From: Candidatus Aphodousia gallistercoris
GTDB lineage: Bacteria > Pseudomonadota > Gammaproteobacteria > Burkholderiales > Burkholderiaceae_F
Length of the DNA: 44,743 bases
NCBI GenBank assembly: GCA_018714185.1
Contig: DVNT01000062.1
Location: 1 to 44,743 of the forward strand
Reading direction: 5' to 3'
Shown here: piece by piece, positions 34,655 through 42,252 of the stretch
Layout: each line of letters opens with the position of its first letter
Numbering within the stretch: the stretch's first letter is position 1
Notes under the pieces: model-generated
What the model saw: the letters and a program-made list of their open reading frames with translations, nothing else
Told to the model about the DNA's origin: nothing
The model's database searches: none
Program-made: the position numbers and the translations under genes

Positions 34655-35326
34655 ATGCCGTCTATGCTTGCTGAAAACATTTTGATTGAAAACCTGCTCT
34701 CATTAAACGCAGTCGCCTTCTTAACCGAAGAGCCGCTTCGCCTGAAGTCGGGCTTGGTCACCCCTATTTACGTTGACAACCGTAAGCTCATCACCCATCC
34801 GGATGCTTGGCACGATGTCATTGAAACGATGGCTTCCTTGATTGATTCGTGGGGCTTGAAGTACGACATGATTGCCGGCGTGGATGCTGGCGGCCTCACG
34901 CACAGCGCGGCTTTGGCCTACCGGCTTAACTGCCCGATGATTTACGTGCGTCAGCGCGCCAAGACCTACGGCGACTTAGACCGCATCGAAGGCGGTAGCG
35001 TCAAGGGCTTGCATGTCCTGTTGATTGAGGACCATATTTCCACCGGCCTTTCCTGCTTGGACGCTATTAAGACTTTGCGCGAAGAAGGCGCCATCGTCAC
35101 CGATTGCGTGAGCATTACCAATTTTGATATGGCCGAGACCACGGAGCTCTTTACGGAAGCCGGCCTTAAGGCGCACCGCATGATTGAATTCAAGCGCATT
35201 GTGGCCAAAGCCGTCACGATGGGAGTCATCTCCGAAGAGCAAAAGACCGTCATTGAAGAATGGCTCAAGACGCCGTGGACTTGGGCTGCTCGCCGCGGCC
35301 TGATCGCCACCACGCGGGAAAACTAA
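34655..35326 (+). CDS. pyrE: Orotate phosphoribosyltransferase-like protein
   Basis: The 223-residue protein has the phosphoribosyltransferase PRPP motif LLIEDHISTGLSCLDA, plus VTPIYVDNRKLITHPDAW and IYVRQRAKTYGDLDRIEGG, consistent with OPRT. OPRT joins orotate and PRPP to give OMP. The ATG at 34655 has GAGGAGA 8 bases upstream; an ATG at 34637 overlapping the previous stop lacks that support. It could be the cell's main PyrE or a salvage enzyme for the base made by the neighbouring amidohydrolase. The pairing is not a usual pyrimidine operon layout. Confidence 0.8.
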   Translation: MPSMLAENILIENLLSLNAVAFLTEEPLRLKSGLVTPIYVDNRKLITHPDAWHDVIETMASLIDSWGLKYDMIAGVDAGGLTHSAALAYRLNCPMIYVRQRAKTYGDLDRIEGGSVKGLHVLLIEDHISTGLSCLDAIKTLREEGAIVTDCVSITNFDMAETTELFTEAGLKAHRMIEFKRIVAKAVTMGVISEEQKTVIEEWLKTPWTWAARRGLIATTREN

Positions 35327-35348
35327 TCGTTTGCCTCTTTACTTTTAA

Positions 35349-35382
35349 GCCTCAAGCGCCTTATGCCGCTTGAGGCTTTTTT
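35349..35382 (+). terminator. Terminator after pyrE
   Basis: GCCTCAAGCG (35349-35358) pairs with CGCTTGAGGC (35367-35376), followed by TTTTTT. Confidence 0.88.
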
Positions 35383-35503
35383 CAGCTGTTTAGGCGAGCA
35401 TTCATCTACCTAAAACAACGACATCAAAGCCCATTTCTGCTTTAATGTCATCTATCTCAATTACGCTCAAAGATATTCGCTATCTCTATCCCGCTTGAAA
35501 CGG

Positions 35504-36433
35504 CTAAGGCTCGGACCAAATCAAACTTTTCACATCTACCGGACGGCTCATCATATGCTCCGCTAAAAGGAACTCCTCGCTTTGCCGCATCGCGTCCAAA
35601 TCAGCCGGGGTTATTTCGCTATAGAAGGCCGACCAAGTAAAAAGCTTTTCAGCAGCCTGCGTTGAAATGCCATGCTCTTTCGCGCCCAATGCGACGGCTT
35701 GCTCACGGTGAGACAAAGCCCATTGCAAAGCCTCGCGATTGACCTTTTTGACCCGGGCTACTACCTCAGGATAGCGATCGGCAAAATCGCCCCGCGCGGC
35801 TAGCACCAAATTCGTTGAAATAATGCCCTTGGCTCGTACGATAGGCCGATAGCCTTCTTCTTCAGCCCGCAGCAGACCGCCGGCTGCTACCAGCGCCGCA
35901 TCAGCCCTGCCGCCCAAGAGCGTCGTCAGCGAAGCCGACAGATTCATCGAGATAAAATCCACGTCCTTCGTTTGCAAACCGGCCTGTACGAGAGAAGCCG
36001 AAAGCAAGTGATGCAAAACCGTTCCTTTAGGGCCGACGACTTTCTTGCCTTTCAGATCGGCGATACGGCTAGCCACCTCGGGCTTGGCGACAATTGCAAA
36101 CGTCTCATCCGGGTGTGCCACACCGTCAACAATGACAATCCGGTTACCGGCTGCGTTGGCAATCAAGAGCGTACTGGTATTCATGGCGGCCACCATATCG
36201 ATTTCTCCGGCAGCCATGCTGCGCACTTGGTTTAACCCCGCCTTAATGGGAATCCAGTGAATTTTGATTTTTTCCGCTTCAAACTCCTTTTCGAGCAGGC
36301 CGTGTTGCTTCATCACCATGTTCTGGATATTAAAAGGCGCTTTGACGTAAGTAATGTTGAGTTCCTGCGGATATTGAGCCGCATAGACTGCCGTTGTCAG
36401 CCAAAAGCAAAAAAAGAACCACCACTTTTTCAT
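35504..36433 (-). CDS. NitT/TauT-type substrate-binding protein, orphan
   Basis: The 309-residue protein has a signal peptide (FFFCFWLTTAVYAAQ, cut near AYA) and the periplasmic-binding fold typical of the SsuA/NrtA/ThiY group: NITYVKAPFNIQNMVMK, AAGEIDMVAAMNTST, DLKGKKVVGPKGTVLHHLL, and GGRADAALVAAGG. It lies 15 bases behind a MacB-like permease, yet there is no NitT/TauT permease or ATPase here, so it must pair with one elsewhere, or has been taken over by the efflux system. GAGGGC before the ATG is the ribosome site. Confidence 0.82.
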   Translation of the reverse strand: MKKWWFFFCFWLTTAVYAAQYPQELNITYVKAPFNIQNMVMKQHGLLEKEFEAEKIKIHWIPIKAGLNQVRSMAAGEIDMVAAMNTSTLLIANAAGNRIVIVDGVAHPDETFAIVAKPEVASRIADLKGKKVVGPKGTVLHHLLSASLVQAGLQTKDVDFISMNLSASLTTLLGGRADAALVAAGGLLRAEEEGYRPIVRAKGIISTNLVLAARGDFADRYPEVVARVKKVNREALQWALSHREQAVALGAKEHGISTQAAEKLFTWSAFYSEITPADLDAMRQSEEFLLAEHMMSRPVDVKSLIWSEP

Positions 36434-36448
36434 AACATCGCCCTCTTG

Positions 36449-37654
36449 CTACTCATGCCGGACAGCCTCAATCGGGTCAAGCTGAGCGGCACGCCGTGCC
36501 GGGAAGTAACCGAAAATGATGCCGGTAAGCGCAGCAAAGCCGAAAGCCACCGCATTGATCGCCGGATTGAAAATAAAAGGCACCCCCATGATATGAGATA
36601 GCGCCACCGAACCGATTAGCGCAATGACGACGCCGAGCACGCCGCCCATGGCCCCCAAAACAACCGCTTCGATCAAAAATTGCATCAGCACTTCTCGTGC
36701 CATGGCCCCGATCGCCAAGCGAACGCCGATCTCGCGGGTACGTTCCGTGACGCTCACAAGCATGATATTCATGATGCCGATGCCGCCCACGACCAAACTC
36801 ACGGCTGCCACAGCGCCAAGGAGCATGGTCATAATTTCAGTCGTGCTGGAGACTTTCCTAGCGATTTCCTCCGTATCCAAAATCATGAAGTTGTCCGCAT
36901 CCGTATCCGATAACGAGCGCCTTTCCCTCATGAGTTGCCGCAGGCTCTCCGTTAACATTTCACGGTCAATCTGCGAATCAACGGAAATCAATATCGCTGA
37001 GACCCTTGTGTTGCCCGAGACCCGGCGCTGAAACGTTGTAATCGGCATCACCACCAAATCGTCTTGGTCGCCGCCGATCGCCGCCTGACCCTTGCTTTCC
37101 AAAATACCGACCACGCGGCAAGAGAACTGCCCGGTTCTAAGCATCTCTCCAATCGGATTGACATTGCCGAAAATCTCTTTCTGAATCGTAGTGCCGATAA
37201 TGCAGACCGCCGCCCCGGAGGTTTCCTCCTGGGTCTCGAAATAGCGGCCGGCACTGAGCTGGCGATTATCCAAAATGAAATATTGGTTGGAGCTGCCGAT
37301 CACTTGAGTCGACCAATTGCGCCCCTGCGCCACGACCGTCATGGTCATTTGCCGCTGCGGAGCCACGGCCCTGACGCCGGCAATCTGATTGGCAATGGCA
37401 TCAACGTCCTCAAGTTTAAACGAGGGCGCCCCCGTGGATCCCCCGGGGCCCATACGCTGGCCGGGACGAATCATCAGCTGGTTGCTGCCCAAGCTTTCAA
37501 TTTGTTCGCGAACCGCCTGCGTTGCCCCGTTGCCGACCGTAACCATCGTAATCACGGCCGCTACGCCGATCACAATGCCTAAAACCGTGAGAAGCGAGCG
37601 CATCGGGTTGCGCCGAATTTGTCTTAAAGCCAATAAAAAGGCATTACCCCACAT
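36449..37654 (-). CDS. MacB-like ABC transporter permease
   Basis: The 401-residue protein has the MacB/FtsX layout: a TM1 region (SLLTVLGIVIGVAAVITMVTVG, seen in part), a large periplasmic domain (residues about 45-270), and three C-terminal membrane helices, with the FtsX motif GGIGIMNIMLVSVTERTREIG (seen in part) and RAAQLDPIEAVRHE at the end. It works with the separate ATPase, whose stop it overlaps by 11 bases. In MacAB-type pumps such permeases push periplasmic peptides, macrolides or siderophores through the TolC partner. Confidence 0.9.
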   Translation of the reverse strand: MWGNAFLLALRQIRRNPMRSLLTVLGIVIGVAAVITMVTVGNGATQAVREQIESLGSNQLMIRPGQRMGPGGSTGAPSFKLEDVDAIANQIAGVRAVAPQRQMTMTVVAQGRNWSTQVIGSSNQYFILDNRQLSAGRYFETQEETSGAAVCIIGTTIQKEIFGNVNPIGEMLRTGQFSCRVVGILESKGQAAIGGDQDDLVVMPITTFQRRVSGNTRVSAILISVDSQIDREMLTESLRQLMRERRSLSDTDADNFMILDTEEIARKVSSTTEIMTMLLGAVAAVSLVVGGIGIMNIMLVSVTERTREIGVRLAIGAMAREVLMQFLIEAVVLGAMGGVLGVVIALIGSVALSHIMGVPFIFNPAINAVAFGFAALTGIIFGYFPARRAAQLDPIEAVRHE

Positions 37655-38354
37655 GTTCAGGTCCTCCTGCCGTCGGATCGATCAAACCGTCGCGGAAATG
37701 CACGATCCGTTTCGCAAAAGTTGCCATGTCCGGCTCGTGCGTGACCAACCCGATCGTAATGCCGTCATTTTCATTGAGGTCGCGCAAGAGCTGCATAATC
37801 TCAACGCTGCGCTTGGTGTCAAGGCTGCCCGTCGGCTCATCGGCAAGCAGCAGCTCAGGCCGGGAAACAATGGCGCGGGCAATGGCAACGCGCTGTTGTT
37901 GCCCGCCCGAAAGCTCTGCCGGCGTATGGTGCTCCCAGCGAAGCAGCCCCACACGATCGAGAGCGAGCCTGGCTAAGCGGTGCCGCTCCTCCCGAGCGAC
38001 GCCGCGGTAAAGCAGCGGCAACTCGACATTTTCCAAAGCGGTCGTGCGCGGCAAAAGATTAAACCCCTGGAAAATAAAGCCGAAGTACTTGCGCCTCAAA
38101 AGCGCCCGTTCGTCTTGCGTCATCATCTCGACATGCACGCCTCGATACAGGTACTGTCCGGAAGTCGGTGTATCCAACGCCCCGACAATATTCATGCAGG
38201 TCGATTTTCCCGAACCGGACGGTCCCATGACGGCCACAAAGTCCCCCTGCTCGATTTCGAAGTTGATCCCCTGCAAGGCGTAAAACGCCGCCTCGCCTTC
38301 GCCGTAGCGCTTATGGATATCAATCAGTTGGACAAGAACGTTTTTCTCTTGCAT
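37644..38354 (-). CDS. ABC transporter ATP-binding protein, LolD/MacB type
   Basis: The 236-residue ATPase has Walker A GPSGSGKST, Q-loop FQGFNLLP, signature LSGGQQQRVAIARAI, Walker B LLADEPTGSLD, and switch LVTHEP. I chose the ATG at 38354; the 18 residues upstream in frame lie in the intergenic gap and lack support. It stands between the MacA-like adaptor (13 bases) and the permease (11-base overlap). A split ATPase/permease, unlike the single MacB chain of enterics, is common in betaproteobacteria. Confidence 0.92.
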   Translation of the reverse strand: MQEKNVLVQLIDIHKRYGEGEAAFYALQGINFEIEQGDFVAVMGPSGSGKSTCMNIVGALDTPTSGQYLYRGVHVEMMTQDERALLRRKYFGFIFQGFNLLPRTTALENVELPLLYRGVAREERHRLARLALDRVGLLRWEHHTPAELSGGQQQRVAIARAIVSRPELLLADEPTGSLDTKRSVEIMQLLRDLNENDGITIGLVTHEPDMATFAKRIVHFRDGLIDPTAGGPEHVG

Positions 38355-38367
38355 CCTTTCTTTACCC

Positions 38368-39645
38368 TCAAGAAGCAGTCCGCAGTTGGCTCGTGATGAC
38401 CAAATCACCCTCTTTCAAGTCGCCGGAAATCACTTCCGTTTTCGTACCATCGGTTGCCCCGGTCACAATGATGAGCTCTTGGGCGCTATTGTTGCGAAGC
38501 ACCCAAACCGAGCTTTGCCGCTGAGTCGCCGCGCCGCCCGTTTCCGAGGACGTCTTGTTATTGTCCCGGGGCGGCCCCATCATAAAGCTGCTTACCGCAC
38601 TCGCGCTACCGGATACGCTCGGGCTAAAGCGCAGCGCCGTGTTCGGCACAAGCAGCACGTTGTCTCGGCTTTCCGTGGTAATACGGGCCGTGGCCGTCAT
38701 CCCCGGCCTTAACAACAAGTCATGATTATCAACCGTCAAATACGCCGTGTACGTCACGACATTATTGGTTGTATCGGTAGAGGTCGTCGGCCCGTAGGCC
38801 ACCTTCGTCAATGTGGCCGGGAAGTTTTGATTCGGATAAGCGCTGACCGTAAAGGTTGCTTTTTGGCCGGGCTTGACCATACTCACGTCGGCCTCATCGA
38901 CGTCGATTTCCAACTCAAGCGTTCTCAAGTCGCTCGCTAAGGTGAGCAGCTCTACCGCTTGCAACGAGGCGGCCACGGCGTAGCCGGGCTCGACCGATCG
39001 GGCAAGCACTACGCCGTCAATCGGCGAGGAAATATAGGCTTTGGTTAAATCGGTTTGCGCCGTCTCGAGTTCGGCTTGCGCATTTTGGATTTGGGCCGAA
39101 GCCGTATCCACCGATGCTTCGGCACGGGCCACTACCGCGGCTTGCTCATCGAGCTCGGTTTGTGCCGGCGTTTTCCCGCCCGAGAGTTTTCTGACGTTTA
39201 ACAAGCGCTTGTATTTGGCATTGGCTTCCTTAAGCGTGGCTTCGGCTTCCTTTTGAGCAGCTTGTGCACTGGCCAAATCCGCCTTGGCTTTAAGCACGGA
39301 CGCCTCAAGTTTTGCCGTATCAAGCTCAATCAAAACCTGCCCCTTGCGAATCTGGTCATTAACATCGACCAAGACATTTTCCACAATGCCGGAAAGCTCG
39401 GAACCGATCGTCACCTCGCGCTCGGCCTCTAGCGTGCCGTTAGCCGTTACGTCAACCACCAGCGACCCCCGTTCAATTGACTGGGTCAAGTACCTCGGAC
39501 CGGCATCTTTTGAGCCCATCCACCAAGAAAAGGCTGAAATCACAACAACCGCCGCCGCAGCCAGCGCCCATTTTTTCTTCGCAGACCAAGCCTTAGAATC
39601 GGCATTGCCTAACAATGATTTAATGGCTTCTTTTTCATTTGCCAT
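38368..39645 (-). CDS. MacA-like periplasmic adaptor (HlyD/RND membrane-fusion family)
   Basis: The 425-residue protein has an N-terminal membrane anchor (KWALAAAAVVVISAFSWWM, residues 25-43), a lipoyl motif (GELSG-type: TIGSELSGIVENVLVDVNDQ in part), a long coiled-coil hairpin (residues about 105-200, rich in Ala, Glu, Lys and Gln), and beta-barrel segments (SPIDGVVLARSVEPG). It would link the ABC permease to the outer-membrane factor. The C-terminal stretch with KTSSETGGAATQRQ is a low-complexity insert not expected in MacA. Confidence 0.9.
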   Translation of the reverse strand: MANEKEAIKSLLGNADSKAWSAKKKWALAAAAVVVISAFSWWMGSKDAGPRYLTQSIERGSLVVDVTANGTLEAEREVTIGSELSGIVENVLVDVNDQIRKGQVLIELDTAKLEASVLKAKADLASAQAAQKEAEATLKEANAKYKRLLNVRKLSGGKTPAQTELDEQAAVVARAEASVDTASAQIQNAQAELETAQTDLTKAYISSPIDGVVLARSVEPGYAVAASLQAVELLTLASDLRTLELEIDVDEADVSMVKPGQKATFTVSAYPNQNFPATLTKVAYGPTTSTDTTNNVVTYTAYLTVDNHDLLLRPGMTATARITTESRDNVLLVPNTALRFSPSVSGSASAVSSFMMGPPRDNNKTSSETGGAATQRQSSVWVLRNNSAQELIIVTGATDGTKTEVISGDLKEGDLVITSQLRTAS

Positions 39646-39654
39646 GATGATCCC

Positions 39655-41052
39655 CTAGTTTGCCTCGGGCGTCCAACCACCGCCCAAAGCTCTGTATAAA
39701 TCGATATGCGCAATGGCCCAATCGGCCCAATTGCTGGCCTCATTGTCTTGAGCGGTCAACCACGAGCGCTGCGTTGACAAGACCGTCTGGTAATCCTCCA
39801 AGCCGCTGGAGTATTGCTGTAGGGCCAGTTGCGCAGCCAAGTGGCTGCTTTCGGTTGCCGTACGCAAAGAGGCCTTTTTCGCTGCGCTGCTGCGAATGCC
39901 GGAAAGCGCATTCTCGGTTTCTTCCAAGGCCTCGACAAGCGTAGCCGTGTACTGGGCCTGAGCACGGTCCAAATTCGCTTTCTGCGTTTCCGTCCCGGCA
40001 ACGGCATCACCCCAATTTAAAAACGGCATGGACAGCGCCCCCACGAGCGCTCCGATCCCAGTACCGCTCGCGCCCAAAGCTCCGACTGTTGCCGCCGCAG
40101 TCCCGATCGTGCCGCTTAACGATAACGTCGGCAAAAAGTCCGCTTGAGCCACTCGGACGTTTTCCATCGCAGCCCGGACATTTTCTCGGGCCGAGAGCAC
40201 ATCCGGCCGCAAAGAAAGCACATCGGCCGGAATGGCTACCGCCAAATTGCTCGGAGGCATCGGAATATGGCCCTCGGGAATGGCTTGTATCTCCGATAGG
40301 GGCGTTACGGTAAGGCGCGAAAGAGCCGTCTGGTATTGCAAAATATCGTGCCTCGTTGTAGCAATGGTTGCTTTTGCGTTTTCGTACTGGGCGTTGGCCT
40401 GCTCATAATCGGTTGCCGATACAAGGCCGGCCTGGTAGCGCCACTGCGTAAGGTTTTTTGCCTCCTCGTAGGAGCGAACACTTTGCCGGGCAATATCAAG
40501 CCGCGTTTGAGCCAACCGCAACCGAACGTAGGTAAGAGCCACTTCGCTGGTCATGGCACTTTTCGTGTCCTCAAGACTGAGCTGGCTGGCATTGGCCGAA
40601 GCTTGGGCGGCACGCCGCGCGGAGACGTCTCGCCCGCCGAAACTAAAACTCCAGGCAGCCGAGGCATCCGCCCCGAAACTGTCCGTGCTGCTGCCCTCGC
40701 GACGATTGCGACTTGCATCAGCTCCCAAGGTGGCCGTTGGGAATAACCCCGCGGTTGCTCCCGTGAGCGTTGCCAAGGCCGATCGTAAATTCGCTTGGGC
40801 CTGCGCAATGTCGGTATTGTTCTTGAGCGTGCTTTCAATGAGCCCGTTCAAAGACGGGTCATTCCAAAGCGCCCACCATTGATCGGGCGGCAGGCGCAAA
40901 TTTTTTGCCTCGACGCTACCTTCGCCTGCGCTCCAATGCGAAGCGACCAAGCGGCTTTGCTGATCCGAAAGCGTTACCGGCTGCACGGCGCAGCCACTCA
41001 AGGTCAAAGCCACGAGCAAGCTAAGTAAAGAGATGGTCGTGCGTTTTCTCAT
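39655..41052 (-). CDS. NodT-family outer-membrane efflux lipoprotein
   Basis: The 465-residue TolC-like protein has a lipobox (ALTLSGCAVQ, Cys21) and the two repeated TolC halves seen as PDQWWALWNDPSLNGLIESTLKNN in part and DYEQANAQYENAKATIATTR in part, ending YRALGGGW. As first gene of the operon it supplies the exit duct for the MacA-like adaptor and ABC pump. It begins 358 bases from an oppositely oriented response regulator that is a natural candidate for its control. Confidence 0.9.
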   Translation of the reverse strand: MRKRTTISLLSLLVALTLSGCAVQPVTLSDQQSRLVASHWSAGEGSVEAKNLRLPPDQWWALWNDPSLNGLIESTLKNNTDIAQAQANLRSALATLTGATAGLFPTATLGADASRNRREGSSTDSFGADASAAWSFSFGGRDVSARRAAQASANASQLSLEDTKSAMTSEVALTYVRLRLAQTRLDIARQSVRSYEEAKNLTQWRYQAGLVSATDYEQANAQYENAKATIATTRHDILQYQTALSRLTVTPLSEIQAIPEGHIPMPPSNLAVAIPADVLSLRPDVLSARENVRAAMENVRVAQADFLPTLSLSGTIGTAAATVGALGASGTGIGALVGALSMPFLNWGDAVAGTETQKANLDRAQAQYTATLVEALEETENALSGIRSSAAKKASLRTATESSHLAAQLALQQYSSGLEDYQTVLSTQRSWLTAQDNEASNWADWAIAHIDLYRALGGGWTPEAN

Positions 41053-41410
41053 TTATTTTCCTACTGGCTGATCTTGTTACAAGTTTGCCTGTGCAAAATG
41101 TAACACGTTCTCACTATCAAGTAATTGTTTGAAAATCCTCTTTTAGACACGGTAACAATTTTTTTTAAAAGACTGACGCCAAGGCGGACAATCACTGGAT
41201 CCTTTGGCGAGTTCGCCGGACAAAAAACTAAGTACTTTTCTTGAGGGGGAAAGTCGCGAGGGCGAAAAATACGGCCGCCCGCTATCATTAAATAATTGTT
41301 TCCTTTTAATCGGGCCTCGGTCCGATCAAATGTTTTGCCGGCGTTCCGATGGCACTTTTCCCGTTGGAATCTGTATCATTAGCGCCTTCTTAGTCATTGC
41401 GTAGCGGGAC
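41053..41410. other. Divergent control region between efflux operon and response regulator
   Basis: No gene is supported. GTAACA occurs at 41099 and 41152 and its complement TGTTAC at 41072, where CTTGTTACAAG is an 11-base palindrome. These could be binding sites of the neighbouring OmpR-type regulator. I see no convincing promoter pair. Confidence 0.35.
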
Positions 41411-42088
41411 ATGCATCCGAAAATTCTCTTACTTCATCATGACAGTGTTTTCGAAGCCCTTTTGGCCGACTTTTTAGTCTTTTGCGCCTATGACGTGCGT
41501 CCGGTTTATTCAATCGAGGATGCTCGGCGCTACTGCCAAGCCGACAGCTTTGACATCGCCGTGATTGATTTAGCCAATGAGGATGACTGCTCGTTTATCA
41601 ATTTGCTCACGGCCGAGCACCCCGGCATGGGCATTTTGGCCCTTGTCACGCCCGAGTCCAGGCCGGCCGTATTAAGTCGTTGCGTGCTTCCGCCCGAGCA
41701 GTGCATCGATTTGCCGACACCCCTTGTTAATATTCTCAATAAGATTAAGGCGCTCGTCTCATCGCGGGAAGCCTCTCGGCTGGAATCGCTCGAACCGATC
41801 CGAGCCGGCAACTTAACCATCAACGAGCAATCGGCCACGGCCAACGTGAACGGCCAACCACTTAACTTAACGAACACCGAATTTGCCCTGTTGCGGCTTT
41901 TGGCACAAAACGCCAACCAAGCAGTCCCCAAAGATGTCATATACCCGAACGTACTCGGCAGGCCGCACGGCCAGTTTGACCGTGCAATCGACGTTCACAT
42001 CTCCAGCGTCCGCCACAAACTGCAAAAAGCGAAGGCCGATGTCAGCATTGAAAGTGTCCGCGGCGTCGGATACCGCCTTCGTCACTAA
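41411..42088 (+). CDS. Orphan OmpR-type response regulator with degenerate receiver
   Basis: The 225-residue protein has a receiver domain (1-115) and a winged helix (about 130-225: LTNTEFALLRLLAQN, DRAIDVHISSVRHKL, SVRGVGYRL). The receiver keeps Asp53 (VIDL) and Thr80, but the usual acidic pair at the start is HHD (residues 9-11) and the conserved Lys of the KPF motif is replaced in CIDLPTPL (around 101-104). Such receivers often do not use ordinary phosphotransfer. No histidine kinase is present. It is divergent from the pump operon, which I infer it regulates. The start codon choice (ATG at 41411) follows a weak upstream site. Confidence 0.82.
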   Translation: MHPKILLLHHDSVFEALLADFLVFCAYDVRPVYSIEDARRYCQADSFDIAVIDLANEDDCSFINLLTAEHPGMGILALVTPESRPAVLSRCVLPPEQCIDLPTPLVNILNKIKALVSSREASRLESLEPIRAGNLTINEQSATANVNGQPLNLTNTEFALLRLLAQNANQAVPKDVIYPNVLGRPHGQFDRAIDVHISSVRHKLQKAKADVSIESVRGVGYRLRH

Positions 42089-42252
42089 AACCGCACCTGA
42101 CAATCCAGAAAATCCCCTAGCCCGAGATCGAGTTCGGATATTTCTCGCACTTAATCGACATACGTCAAAGACCGAGATTTTCTTTTCACCGAGCCGTTGC
42201 AAAAGGCGCACAATAGAAAATGTGACTTTTTCGTTCTATTAAGGGGATCATC

